From assembly GCF_008064665.1 (NCBI RefSeq), contig NZ_VRZA01000001.1, forward strand, positions 620,001-684,000: 64,000 nt of DNA, in the 5' to 3' direction. Positions within the stretch are counted from its first letter, which is position 1. Each line of letters opens with the position of its first letter. The position numbers and the translations under genes were made by a program. This DNA is from Parahaliea maris (lineage in GTDB: Bacteria > Pseudomonadota > Gammaproteobacteria > Pseudomonadales > Halieaceae). Positions 25,061 to 34,063 of this stretch are shown here, one piece after another. The notes under the pieces were generated by a model. The model did no database searches and was not told the origin of the DNA. It saw only the letters and a program-made list of their open reading frames with translations.

Positions 25061-25954
25061 ATGGTAGATATGCGAACTTATACCAGCTGCACAGCACTGC
25101 GCACCGCACTGGCCGACTGCCGCCGGCAGGGCCAATCCATTGCCTTCGTACCCACCATGGGGAATCTCCACGAAGGTCACCTCGATCTGGTCCGACGAGC
25201 CAGGGCGCTGTGTGATGTCGTCGTGGTCAGTATCTTCGTCAATCCGCTGCAGTTCGGCGCCAACGAAGACCTCGACGCCTACCCCCGCACCATGGCCGCC
25301 GACAAGGAAAAGCTGTTCAGCGAAGGCGTACAGGCCCTGTACGCCCCTACCGTGGAAGAGATTTACCCCGAGGGCATGCACAAGCACACCCAGGTGCAGG
25401 TGCCGGACCTCTCCGAGACCCTTTGCGGCAGCAGCCGCCCCGGCCACTTCAACGGCGTGACCACCATCGTCAACAAGCTGTTCAACATGGTGCAGCCGGA
25501 TGTTGCCGTGTTCGGCGAGAAGGATTTCCAGCAGCTCTCCATCGTCCGCAAGATGGTGCAGGACCTGTGCATGCCCATCCACATCGAGGGTGTGGCAACC
25601 GCCCGGGACGAGGACGGCCTCGCCAAGAGCTCTCGCAACGGCTACCTGACAGCCGAGCAGCGCCGGATCGCCCCGGTGATCCACGCCACCCTGACGGGCT
25701 GCCGCGAGGCCATTGCCTGCGGTTTCGACAACTTCCTGCAACTTGAATCCCACGCCCGCATGCAGTTACTGCAGGCCGGTTTCGAGCCCGATTACTTTGC
25801 CATTCGCGACGCCCGCACCCTGCGCGCGGTGGATGAGAACACCGAGGAAATTGCCATCCTGGCCGCGGCCCGGCTCGGCAAGACCCGACTCATCGACAAT
25901 GTGCGACTGGCGGTGAACCCGGCCTCCGACTGGGGCATGCTCGCCGCGCACTGA
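25061..25954 (+). CDS. panC: pantothenate synthetase
   Basis: The enzyme condenses pantoate with beta-alanine using ATP. It has 297 residues from the ATG at 25061; a second ATG at 25070 is also possible. The nucleotidyltransferase HIGH-like motif is FVPTMGNLHEGHLDLVRRA. Others are SIFVNPLQFGANEDLDAYPRT, LCGSSRPGHFNGVTTIVNKLFN, VFGEKDFQQLSIVRKMV and the KMSKS-like KSSRNGYL. The 250-bp gap from panB contains no visible gene and may hold its own promoter. Confidence 0.97.
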   Translation: MVDMRTYTSCTALRTALADCRRQGQSIAFVPTMGNLHEGHLDLVRRARALCDVVVVSIFVNPLQFGANEDLDAYPRTMAADKEKLFSEGVQALYAPTVEEIYPEGMHKHTQVQVPDLSETLCGSSRPGHFNGVTTIVNKLFNMVQPDVAVFGEKDFQQLSIVRKMVQDLCMPIHIEGVATARDEDGLAKSSRNGYLTAEQRRIAPVIHATLTGCREAIACGFDNFLQLESHARMQLLQAGFEPDYFAIRDARTLRAVDENTEEIAILAAARLGKTRLIDNVRLAVNPASDWGMLAAH

Positions 25955-26019
25955 CACGGCTGTGGCGGGAAGCTCCGAACAGTGACCATCCCGCCACGCT
26001 TCAGAGTGAAACTGGCCTA

Positions 26020-26439
26020 GTGCTGGAATTCCTGCAAAGCCACTGGGAAGCCATTCTGCTGTGGGTCAGCGCGGCCTCCCTGCTGGCACTGGTCGGCACC
26101 CTTATCACCCTCCCCTGGGCCGTCACCCTGCTACCGGCCGACTACTTCAATCGCCCCCGGCGCCAGGCGTGGCACCGGATCACGCCCTACCCGCTGCTGA
26201 ACCTGGTGCTGATCGTGCTGAAAAACTGCCTGGGCCTGGCACTGGCCCTGCTGGGTGTGGTGTTGCTGTTCACGCCCGGGCAGGGACTGCTGACCCTGCT
26301 GGCCGGCGTGGCCCTGATGAACTTCCCCGGCAAGTACCGGCTGGAACGGCATATCGCCCAGAGAACCGGCGTGCTCAAGGGCATCAACTGGCTGCGTGAA
26401 CGGCGCGGCTACCCCCCGATGGAAGCGCCGCGCAGATGA
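26020..26439 (+). CDS. PGPGW-type transmembrane protein
   Basis: The GTG start gives 139 residues with two or three hydrophobic helices: about 10-35, 60-85 and a short one near 95. The loop LLFTPGQGLLTLLAGVALMNFPGKYRLERHI resembles the PGPGW transmembrane family. Function is unknown. The gene ends at the left edge of the island. Its final codons (RRGYPPMEAPRR) lie inside the direct repeat and are nearly repeated at the right edge. Confidence 0.75.
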   Translation: MLEFLQSHWEAILLWVSAASLLALVGTLITLPWAVTLLPADYFNRPRRQAWHRITPYPLLNLVLIVLKNCLGLALALLGVVLLFTPGQGLLTLLAGVALMNFPGKYRLERHIAQRTGVLKGINWLRERRGYPPMEAPRR

Positions 26440-26498
26440 GCGGAACTCCCTCTGTCAGAGGTCGATCAGCAGCCCGAGACTCCAGCCGCTGAATTCGA
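26401..26498. repeat. Left direct repeat bounding the island
   Basis: This segment matches 58460-58557 in the same orientation at an offset of 32,059 bp. The inner 85 bp (26414-26498 against 58473-58557) differ at two positions only (26436 and 26488). The outer 13 bp carry four more differences. The repeat spans the 3' end of the PGPGW-type gene, a 15-bp gap and the 3' end of the convergent beta-barrel gene. Confidence 0.9.
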
Positions 26499-26570
26499 GC
26501 AGCGCCCAGTGGTAGTTGCTGCTCTTCACCGGCGTCGAACCCGGGGCTGCTACCATTGGCAGACTGGCGG
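26455..26570 (-). pseudogene. Remnant of TIGR04219-type outer-membrane protein gene
   Basis: The last 44 bp (26455-26498) match the 3' end of the intact gene at 58514-59149 (FSGWSLGLLIDL then stop). The next part, 26518-26570, matches 59011-59064 at roughly 80% (the FDAGEEQQL region). About 450 bp of the middle is missing, so only the two ends of a deleted, diverged copy remain. No start codon or continuous frame exists. Confidence 0.75.
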
Positions 26571-26634
26571 CTTCTTGTTTGAATTCTGTAAAAATAGTCC
26601 TGCGTAGTACATCAGATGCCCCGAACTCTTACTG

Positions 26635-27138
26635 TCATGAGACTGTTGTATGTAATGATTGGGGTAACAGTTCGGGCTGAGTCAGGTTCGCGACGCTATC
26701 GACCTTTCCGCCCATGGCGGTAAACAAAAGGATCGGATCGGTGTACTCGACAAACCGGCAAACCTTGCCATCGCGCACTGAGAATCGCGCAAGATATTCG
26801 TTTCTATAGTCAGCACCAGAGCGGAGCTTCATTGCGCTCCGGTATGAGGCCAATAATTCGTCCGGGTTACTCGACAGAGTGTCCACCTCTATATCGTACA
26901 GATTCTCCGACCCATCAATCATCACGGTAGACGCCTGAATCAGTAAGGCTATGTAATTCGCCCGACCACTGGTAGTGCGCTCAAAGCCCACGGGGCGAAA
27001 TGGAACCTCAAATACCACGTCCTCAGTTGTCAGTTCAGTCAACCTATCGAAATCCCAGCAATTCAGCGCCTCAAGATATTCGTATACGAGTTGAATGTTT
27101 CGATCGGAATTATTGTTGGGAATACCGTTCATGATCAC
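26635..27138 (-). CDS. SnoaL/NTF2-like protein
   Basis: The product has 167 residues from 27138 (alternative ATG at 27132). The pattern NIQLVYEYLEALNCWDFDRLTELTTEDVVFEVPFRP is the helix-then-beta opening of SnoaL-like NTF2 folds, and the end DGKVCRFVEYTDPILLF is the closing sheet. Such cone-shaped proteins act as isomerases, cyclases or dehydratases on small ring compounds, or have no known activity. It follows the aldehyde dehydrogenase gene on the same strand with 46 bp between, so it probably belongs to that unit. Confidence 0.75.
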   Translation of the reverse strand: MIMNGIPNNNSDRNIQLVYEYLEALNCWDFDRLTELTTEDVVFEVPFRPVGFERTTSGRANYIALLIQASTVMIDGSENLYDIEVDTLSSNPDELLASYRSAMKLRSGADYRNEYLARFSVRDGKVCRFVEYTDPILLFTAMGGKVDSVANLTQPELLPQSLHTTVS

Positions 27139-27184
27139 CTACTCATCTACAAAGACAACGATTCACTGTCAGGTTAACAGGAAG

Positions 27185-28732
27185 CTAAAATGGCGGTTCT
27201 TGCCATTCGATGCCATTTATCACCTCTGCAGGCATTTCTTCGTCTGGTTCGATCGATATTGTTCGATACTGCAGATATTCCTCGATCGCATAAGGACCGT
27301 GTTCACGACCGATACCGGAATGCTTAAATCCACCGAACGGGGAATTGAAGTCGGCTGCAAAGGTGTTAACAGAGAATACGCCGGTACGGATACGCTTTGC
27401 GATTTCAAAACCGTGCGAAGTATCACTGGTAAAAACACAACCGGCTAACCCGTACTTGCTATCATTCGCAATTCGGATAGCCTCCTCTTCGTCATCGTAA
27501 GGAATCATTACAACCACTGGACCGAAAAATTCCTCTTGTGAAACTGACATATCGCTCGTAACGTCAGTGAGTAGTGTGGGCTCAAAGTACCATCCTTGCT
27601 TCATGTGGTCCGGAATCTTGCCACCGGCTCGTACAACAGCCCCCTCTGCGATTCCTTCATCGAGTAAACGGATGACATGGTCGCGCTGCTGCCGGGAAAT
27701 CAAAGGTCCGATTGCGGTATCAGGATCATGGGGGTCTCCCACTTTTAGAGCACCAAAACTGCTCGCTAATTTCTCAGCCAACTCTTCATAGCAGGTCCTG
27801 GGCACTATCAATCGACTCATACATACGCAACTCTGGCCACTGCTAGTACCGACACTGATTCCAACGAGCGTAGGAATTATCTTATCCAAATCCACATCAT
27901 CGAGAATAATGGCAGCAGACTTACCACCCAGCTCTAAAACGCACGGCCTTATTCGTTCCGCGCAGGACTGGCCAATCCGCTTTCCTACTGCTGTAGACCC
28001 CGTAAAACTCACCATATCTACTCCGGGGTGTTCAACCAGATATTGTGAAGACTCAGCGCCTGCAGCGACAATATTAATGACACCTGGTGGAAAGCCAGCT
28101 TCGGAAATCAGGTCCCCCAGGGCAAAAATCGCCAAGGGATTTTGTTCCGGAACTTTAAGCACAATTGTACAACCCGCCATAAGAGCAGGGCATGCCTTTT
28201 GCCCCACACACGGCAAAGCAAAGTTGTAGGCGCATAGCACAGCGACTACGCCCGCTGGCTCCTTGAATACCAAACTCTTGGTAGCGTATCTGACAATGGT
28301 TCCTCCAGCACCTCCGGCAAGCGAAGTCATGTCGGATTCCCTTAATTCGGCAAAGCGTGTTCTACGCCCGGCCGCGGCGTGGTAATTCCAATGTAAGGTA
28401 GGTGCCGTCGACTGGTAAACATCTGCCAGAAACCAGGTCGAGCCCAGTTCATCTATTATCAGATCGCGAAATTCTGGTCGCCGCTCAGCTATAAGCGATG
28501 CAAGTCGCTCACACATTTCAGCGCGCTCCGCAACTGGCCGAGTTTTCCAATCCGTATTGTAAAACGCCTGCCGAGCTGCACTGACGGCCGTATCGATATC
28601 CTTCTCGGACGCGCTTGGTACGCGGCCGATAACCTGCTCACTGTGAGGTGAAATCACATCTTGGTAGGCTCGCGAATCGGGTTCTTGCCATCGGCCGTCA
28701 ATATAGAAACCGGAATAATCTCGTTCCAACAT
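27185..28732 (-). CDS. NAD(P)-dependent aldehyde dehydrogenase
   Basis: The ATG at 28732 (MLERDYSGFYIDGRWQEPD) gives 515 residues. This start places the catalytic cysteine (GQSCVC) at residue 302, the classical number, and the general-base glutamate (LELGGK) near 267. The cofactor segment is VLKVPEQNPLAIFALGDLI, followed by FTGSTAVGKRIGQ. The C-terminal EEFFGPVVVMIPYDDEEEAI and SPFGGFKHSGIGREHG are complete. The oxidised aldehyde is unknown; the PQQ alcohol dehydrogenase of the same island could supply it. The frame is open further upstream without family similarity. An operator copy lies about 164 bp upstream. Confidence 0.9.
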   Translation of the reverse strand: MLERDYSGFYIDGRWQEPDSRAYQDVISPHSEQVIGRVPSASEKDIDTAVSAARQAFYNTDWKTRPVAERAEMCERLASLIAERRPEFRDLIIDELGSTWFLADVYQSTAPTLHWNYHAAAGRRTRFAELRESDMTSLAGGAGGTIVRYATKSLVFKEPAGVVAVLCAYNFALPCVGQKACPALMAGCTIVLKVPEQNPLAIFALGDLISEAGFPPGVINIVAAGAESSQYLVEHPGVDMVSFTGSTAVGKRIGQSCAERIRPCVLELGGKSAAIILDDVDLDKIIPTLVGISVGTSSGQSCVCMSRLIVPRTCYEELAEKLASSFGALKVGDPHDPDTAIGPLISRQQRDHVIRLLDEGIAEGAVVRAGGKIPDHMKQGWYFEPTLLTDVTSDMSVSQEEFFGPVVVMIPYDDEEEAIRIANDSKYGLAGCVFTSDTSHGFEIAKRIRTGVFSVNTFAADFNSPFGGFKHSGIGREHGPYAIEEYLQYRTISIEPDEEMPAEVINGIEWQEPPF

Positions 28733-28895
28733 TGCTACTCTATCTCCATTAATCAGTGATCTCATTTTATTTAGGACGGATAGGTATGGTGGATCAATAC
28801 AACGTACTGTCGACGACCGAAAATAGAGGCTTTCAGCCATCCCTGCTTTCCCGTCGCGCACTTTCGACCACATCAACACACCGAGGCCGAAAGCG

Positions 28896-28911
28896 AACCG
28901 CCCGGTCGGTT
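28896..28911. promoter_or_regulatory. TetR-type operator A
   Basis: The sequence aaccgcccggtcggtt is an 8+8 palindrome with one mismatch, identical to operator H before the PQQ dehydrogenase. It lies upstream of the aldehyde dehydrogenase. The interval 28733-29262 otherwise shows no gene. Confidence 0.75.
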
Positions 28912-29262
28912 TGGTTTAAAGTTAGCAAGCACCATGCTTAAAGTCAACGCCCGCAACGCAAAAAAGGCCAGTGCGATCGCTGAACTGCTGCCACACAAAT
29001 GGGTGTCGCCTAACAAGGTGTGATTGCCGGACGCTTACACATAAAATGCGTCGAGACCAACCACGCCTGAATGAGGGCCACCTTCACCAGAATACCCTAA
29101 AGACGAGAAACCCCAGGAAGTGAGAAACACGACAATATAGAGGCGAACCAATGACTCATTATATTGACGCCAGGGGAGGGGGGCAGCTTTCAGGCATCAC
29201 TCAATTGTCGAAGGAACAAGGCACTATGCCCGAATGCTTTTGATAATTGATTAGTTTAAGTT

Positions 29263-31161
29263 CTATTCTGGGGGCTTGTACCATATGGGTGACGAATATG
29301 CGCGCTCCTGAATCACCATAGGCACCCCGGCTTTCTTGGGTTGGTTATAAAAGACGGAATCATAAGCTGTCCAGCGCGGCGTCGGTATTTCCAATACACG
29401 GACATAATAAAACGCAGAATCCTCCGCATTGAATTCAGGGTCTTCCCATACTGCCATCAACTGCACCGCGCCGATAGAATTCGTGTAACGCGCACGCTTA
29501 AGGTCAACAGTACTCCCGACAACAGGTGCCTCCTGCGTTAGTGGATCAATAATCCGCTCATCCGACAAAGCGACATCGTATATTTTCTCGTAGGTTTCGC
29601 CACCTTTACTCCAGCCTTTAACGATTTGGACTCGATCCAGGTTGGCTCCGTCCGGATCCTTCAGTGCCATGACGAGGAAACGAGGAGACTGCAGTTCCTG
29701 GCCGGGATCTGGAGCTACAAGATCACCGCCCATTGGAACCCCCTTTTCATAGCCAATTTGTGCATAGTTTGATCGACTAATATCGTCGTCCTCGAAATAC
29801 CATCCGCCAAAAAATCGCAAAGTAATTCTAGTTCCGGTAGTGGCATAAACCTCTCGGCGTTTAATAGATTCAAAAAGTGATTCTCTAGAGTTCTGCTCCG
29901 CCCAGACCGCCGCTAAACCTGATGCCCCTAACCACCAAACATTTCCATAGTGCCCCCCTGTAATCATTTCGGCTCTTCCCGGGCCTGGCTCACCCTCTGC
30001 ATACTTTCCGAAGTAATTGTCTTCTCCTGTTGTCGACAGGGAGGTATGCGAGTCAGTACTACCTATCATTCCGAACTTGAACGGGTTGGAACCAACTCCA
30101 TTCTGGTGCCGCAACCCCTCTCGTAATGCCGAGCGTGCGTATTCATACTTCAGCATCCAGGGCTCTTTTGGTCGTGTAAACCCAACGTTAGTCTTGTCCC
30201 ACCACCGCTCAAAATTGGCAAATGGGTCATCCGGAGACAAGTAAGGATGCGTTTCGCTGTCTCCTTTCATTTGCGTTACCTCGACTACTGGTTCCCAGCG
30301 GGCTCTTTTCCGAGCGTATTCAGCATCAATCTCTGTACCGTTCAATCTGATTGGCGAGAACATTCTTCCGTTACTGAGATTTCCGTTATGCGGTATTGCA
30401 AGTACCTCGCCACCCGTTGACTTTTCATACGCTTCTAGATAGCTCCAAAGTGATTCTGGATCCGGACTGGCAAGTGCTGATAACGGCAATTTTCCAGTCA
30501 CTGTTTCAGCGCTATCTTTAAACAGTACAACACGGTGAAGATTATCTCCCGTCACCATTGCCGTCCATTCATAAGCAGAAAAGGCGGTAAACTTTCCAGG
30601 CTGATTGAATGCATCGGATGTCTTTGCCACCTGCTCCCAGATTGAACTCAGCAATTCATCTGGCATTCTGCTTTCAGGCTTGCCACCTAACGTTACTTTG
30701 GCAAACTCCTGTAAAAGCTCATTGTTATTCCCGTTGCTGATTACATCTATCAAACGTTTTCCTATGCTCCACTGTTTTAGAGCGGGTGACTCTGCTTTAG
30801 CAAGGGCGAAAACACCCAGGTATTCGGCATGGTCTGAGACTGCAAGGAAATCCAGGGGTCGCTGCAGCTTCACCCGCTGGCCTGAACTTGAAGTGACCTC
30901 TTCTCCGCTGGCAAATCTGAAAGCATCTTCAGTAGACAGGCTTTCATTGCCGAGGCTAAAAGCATCCCCCGAAAGGTTTGTATGTACATGAGTATCACCC
31001 CAGTAGACAAACTTATCAGGCTGATTCCTTACCGGCGGTGAATAGATTTCGTCCGTTAGTAATCCCGTTTCCGCTGAGTACGTATTCAAGGACATGAATA
31101 CGAAAGTAGTCAGAGCAATAGCGGAAGGAGGATTGAGCGAGAATCTGATCATTTCGTTCAC
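29263..31161 (-). CDS. DUF3604 (PHP-like) secreted protein
   Basis: The protein has 632 residues with an N-terminal signal peptide (hydrophobic AIALTTFVFMSL, cleavage near TYSAE). The metal-binding patterns of the DUF3604 family are visible: YWGDTHVHTNLSGDAFS near residues 52-68, FLAVSDHAEYLG, IPHNGNLSNGRMF and MIGSTDSHTS. These resemble PHP-type phosphoesterases, so a periplasmic metallohydrolase is plausible, but no substrate is established. It is divergent from the MDR gene across 406 bp that hold operator B. Base use is of the island type. Confidence 0.85.
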   Translation of the reverse strand: MNEMIRFSLNPPSAIALTTFVFMSLNTYSAETGLLTDEIYSPPVRNQPDKFVYWGDTHVHTNLSGDAFSLGNESLSTEDAFRFASGEEVTSSSGQRVKLQRPLDFLAVSDHAEYLGVFALAKAESPALKQWSIGKRLIDVISNGNNNELLQEFAKVTLGGKPESRMPDELLSSIWEQVAKTSDAFNQPGKFTAFSAYEWTAMVTGDNLHRVVLFKDSAETVTGKLPLSALASPDPESLWSYLEAYEKSTGGEVLAIPHNGNLSNGRMFSPIRLNGTEIDAEYARKRARWEPVVEVTQMKGDSETHPYLSPDDPFANFERWWDKTNVGFTRPKEPWMLKYEYARSALREGLRHQNGVGSNPFKFGMIGSTDSHTSLSTTGEDNYFGKYAEGEPGPGRAEMITGGHYGNVWWLGASGLAAVWAEQNSRESLFESIKRREVYATTGTRITLRFFGGWYFEDDDISRSNYAQIGYEKGVPMGGDLVAPDPGQELQSPRFLVMALKDPDGANLDRVQIVKGWSKGGETYEKIYDVALSDERIIDPLTQEAPVVGSTVDLKRARYTNSIGAVQLMAVWEDPEFNAEDSAFYYVRVLEIPTPRWTAYDSVFYNQPKKAGVPMVIQERAYSSPIWYKPPE

Positions 31162-31512
31162 CTAAGGCGATAGTTATGGCTTTAGTTATAGCTTTGCCCA
31201 GTATGTATTACCGTTGCCTTGTTAATAATGAATTTTTCGCAAGCCCAGTCTTCGGCATTGTTGAGACATCGACTATAAGTTATCGATTAACACCATGCTC
31301 TAGCTTTTCTGCAATATGTGAGAATGACAACGAGCTCAGCTCTCCACTTGCGAATAATTCGACCGAACAGGCGGTCCACTTTAGACCCAGTACAATGCAC
31401 ACGTCAAGCGCTAGCAGCGCAAGCAACTGTGATCTCGATGGTATGTTTACCTTTCATTCTTTAACTGACAGTTTGACAGGCCTCTCAACAAATGAAATTA
31501 TAGACACTAATC

Positions 31513-31528
31513 GACCGTTCGGTCGGTC
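31513..31528. promoter_or_regulatory. TetR-type operator B
   Basis: The sequence gaccgttcggtcggtc fits the island palindrome with two mismatched positions in the left half. It lies 40 bp before the MDR reductase at 31568 and about 350 bp before the divergent DUF3604 gene. The rest of 31162-31567 shows no gene. Confidence 0.7.
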
Positions 31529-31567
31529 ATTGCCTCCTAAATCGTTCCTACGAGGGCTCAGTCGACC

Positions 31568-32587
31568 ATGCAAAGAAACAGACAGATTATTCTAAAGTCT
31601 CACGTTCAAGGCATCCCAAAAGAAAGTGACTTTGCGATTATCGAGGGTGGTATACCCGACCTGGCTAACGGTGAATTCCTGATTCAGAATCTCTATTTTT
31701 CACTTGAACCGGCTATTCGGGGCTGGCTCGAGGGAAAGGAGGCTTACTTTCCTCCCATCCCAATCAATGGTGTTGTTAGAGGACCGACTGTGGGCCGTGT
31801 GATTACATCCAATAATGCACACTTTCATGAGGGCGATATTGTCTTCGCACTCAATCGATGGGAAGACTTTTCCGTTTGTGACGATAACACTATTCTACTG
31901 GAGAAACTTACCATTCATGGGAATACACCTCTATCCTACTACGTTGGACCGCTAGGCGGATCAGGAACTACCGCCTATGTAGGACTTCATGAAATCGGCC
32001 ACATATCCTCGGGACAGACCGTTGTCGTGAGCGCAGCGGCAGGTGCAACGGGAAGTATGGTAGGACAGATAGCTAAACTTAGAGGCTGCAAAGTCATTGG
32101 AATCGTTGGCAGCGATGAAAAAGCGAATAGTATTGTAAACGAACTGGGTATGGACGCTGCGATCAACTATAAGACCTGCCCAGACCTTGCTTCTGCTGTA
32201 TTGGAACTCGCTCCCGAAAACGTTGATGTCTATTTCGACAATGTAGGCGGGCCCATCCTGGACGCAATGCTAACAACGATGAAAATACAGGGCCGGATTA
32301 TCTGCTGTGGCATGATTTCCGACTACAACAGAACCGATAATCCCAATCCAATTACAAATCTTTGGCAAGTTGTAGCAAAACAATTAACTATGAAAGGGTT
32401 TCTCTTACATTACTACCATAACGAAATTCCCGCGGCCAGAAAGCAACTGGCCACCTGGATAGCAGATGGAAAAATCACTGTATCAGAAGATATCACCACC
32501 GGGATTGCACAGACACCGGCAGCATTCCGTCGATTGATGTCTGGCTCTACCAGCGGGAAAGCCCTCGTAGAAATTGATTTAGTGTAA
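31568..32587 (+). CDS. MDR-family NADP-dependent oxidoreductase (double-bond reductase type)
   Basis: The product has 339 residues. The zinc-free medium-chain reductase pattern is seen: LYFSLEPAIRGWLE, GPLGGSGTTAYVGLHEIG, the Rossmann loop VSAAAGATGSMVGQIAKLRGCKVIGIVGS, VDVYFDNVGG and GRIICCGMISDYN. This is the group of leukotriene B4 12-hydroxydehydrogenase / prostaglandin reductase / CurA, which reduces the double bond of alpha,beta-unsaturated ketones with NADPH. It stands alone behind operator B. A second member with the same architecture is at 38822-39841. Confidence 0.9.
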   Translation: MQRNRQIILKSHVQGIPKESDFAIIEGGIPDLANGEFLIQNLYFSLEPAIRGWLEGKEAYFPPIPINGVVRGPTVGRVITSNNAHFHEGDIVFALNRWEDFSVCDDNTILLEKLTIHGNTPLSYYVGPLGGSGTTAYVGLHEIGHISSGQTVVVSAAAGATGSMVGQIAKLRGCKVIGIVGSDEKANSIVNELGMDAAINYKTCPDLASAVLELAPENVDVYFDNVGGPILDAMLTTMKIQGRIICCGMISDYNRTDNPNPITNLWQVVAKQLTMKGFLLHYYHNEIPAARKQLATWIADGKITVSEDITTGIAQTPAAFRRLMSGSTSGKALVEIDLV

Positions 32588-33120
32588 GACAGGCCGCAGT
32601 TATATCATTCTCATTGATCACCGGGATAACACCAGACCGCTCTACGCCGTATGGACCCTTTTGACCTGGTCGTTTTTGTAGGTAGCCCCTTATTAGCCCG
32701 GATATTTCACGAGTGATCCTATCTGGCCGCGTCTCCGCGGAGATTTTCTCGATCTGTGGATAACAGCCAGTTAGAGAGGTGATTTGACTTGAATTCCCAA
32801 AATCCAGGCACGCCTCCCTCAACCGCCATTGTTGATCAACGTGCTGGGGCAGCACTCGGGAGGGATTATGAGAAGCTCAGACGGTACGCCACCAGTGGTG
32901 GCTGGAGGCCGGCCGGCGAAGAGCTCCATCGGTTGATCCCTGATCCGGTTCTCCATAGCACCGCGAGGCAGTAGATCGTGGCTTCCCAGGCTGTCAGACA
33001 TCAGGGGTATTATTTTGAATGGCAAGTCCCCGCGCGACGAGCTGAACAGCGATCCACTTCTACGCGGATGAGTAGGTAGGAAATTATCGCATTCAAACCA
33101 GTGGGGGGGCATCCCCCCCG
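32588..33120. other. Gene-free stretch of mixed composition
   Basis: No credible gene was found. Short frames on both strands (for example 32547-32855 minus and 32819-33112 minus) show no family features. Part of it (about 32850-32990) is more GC-rich than its surroundings and could be a relic of an inserted element, but no transposase motif was recognised. Confidence 0.5.
33103..33119. other. G7-CAT-C7 hairpin
   Basis: Seven G, a cat loop and seven C form a very stable small stem directly after the stop codon of the ABM-like gene on the minus strand. It may end that transcript, although no U-tract is present. Confidence 0.5.
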
Positions 33121-33492
33121 CTACCTCGAATAGCCCGCAACATACTGATATATTTCAATATCGCCAAAAGATTCTACAATCTGTTTCAATTCTTGAGATA
33201 CCGATCCCAATATTTTGATAGAAGTGACCACGGCGTAAGACATTAGTTTTTCAATTAACTTCTTGTCGTTATTATTGTGATGGTCGATAACTGCATTCGG
33301 CGAACTATATCTCTCCAATACAACAAGTTTCTTTTCATTCTGATTGATAAAATAACTGTATTCCATTGTTTCAGGGTTACGCTCCATCGCATGCATTGAA
33401 AGTTTACTCAAGCATTCTTTCAGTTTTTTTTCTGGCACGTCATTGTTTATCTCCATTTCAACAATTATTCGGATACTAGTATTTTCTTCCAT
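33121..33492 (-). CDS. ABM (antibiotic biosynthesis monooxygenase)-like small protein
   Basis: The product has 123 residues. The pattern MEYSYFINQNEKKLVVLERYSSPNAVIDHH is that of the ABM/dimeric alpha-beta barrel fold, where a strand carrying E.Y.s..A...H follows the central helix. Members include quinone and heme oxygenases and many uncharacterised proteins. No catalytic residue can be named here. It lies 23 bp after an EthD-like gene on the same strand, so they form a pair. Confidence 0.65.
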   Translation of the reverse strand: MEENTSIRIIVEMEINNDVPEKKLKECLSKLSMHAMERNPETMEYSYFINQNEKKLVVLERYSSPNAVIDHHNNNDKKLIEKLMSYAVVTSIKILGSVSQELKQIVESFGDIEIYQYVAGYSR

Positions 33493-33515
33493 TCCAGTGC
33501 CCTCAATCGGATCCT

Positions 33516-33866
33516 CTAATGCGGTTCAGCTATTATTGTTACACGCTCCACTTCAAACGTATCGAAATTGCTTACAAATCCGATATTGTCGCTTATTGCT
33601 TCAGCCCATTCTGGTGTGCTGGGTGCCTTGCTCAGAGCTTTTTCTGATTCAAAGCACATAACCGCAAATGCGTCAGGACGCGGAGGCCCCTCCTGCGCCA
33701 CAGAGGGGTTTTTATTCAGGAACGTGTAATACCATCGTACACCTGGTATCTTAGCTCCAATATTGGGGGCGTGATGCGCCAAATAATGTTCCTTAAATTG
33801 CTCTGGTGTAGTTCCAGACCACCTATATATTCCGAACAAGTAAATTGGATGCGTGTCAATTTTCAT
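33516..33866 (-). CDS. EthD-domain protein
   Basis: The product has 116 residues, beginning MKIDTHPIYLFGIYRWSGTTPEQFKEHYLAHHAPN. The strand, then pEeF..hyl..HaP pattern is the EthD signature within the dimeric alpha-beta barrel superfamily. Such proteins are needed for some cytochrome P450 ether-degrading systems or act in ring tailoring; no P450 is present here. It is co-oriented with the ABM-like gene and lies upstream of it. Confidence 0.78.
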   Translation of the reverse strand: MKIDTHPIYLFGIYRWSGTTPEQFKEHYLAHHAPNIGAKIPGVRWYYTFLNKNPSVAQEGPPRPDAFAVMCFESEKALSKAPSTPEWAEAISDNIGFVSNFDTFEVERVTIIAEPH

Positions 33867-34063
33867 ATTAGATTCCTTGTTGTTCCAGTTCCCACTGTCA
33901 ACTTACATCGTCGAACCTCGAATCGCTGGTAATATGTAAAAGAAGACAGAAACGCTATTTATCTTCTTTACATAGGTCAATTTTCTATTCAGAGGTTCGC
34001 ATTCAGCATGTCACAACATATGCATAGACTTCCGAGAACTCATTCACAGTCTCTATTTGTAAA

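Noticed and set aside
26518-26556. tRNA-like 3' end (gtcgaacccggggctgctacca) at the left island edge, as a possible integration target
   Set aside because: The same stretch aligns with the coding sequence of the intact beta-barrel gene (59011-59050), so it is a gene remnant. No cloverleaf can be drawn.
29015-29045. Possible IS66-type terminal sequence (gtaagcgtccggc on the minus strand)
   Set aside because: No partner end at a sensible distance and no transposase remnant was found; the word is too short to support an element.
32547-33112. Two short minus-strand frames as possible genes or transposase pieces
   Set aside because: Neither shows a DDE, Walker or helix-turn-helix pattern; composition varies along the stretch and no inverted repeats bound it.
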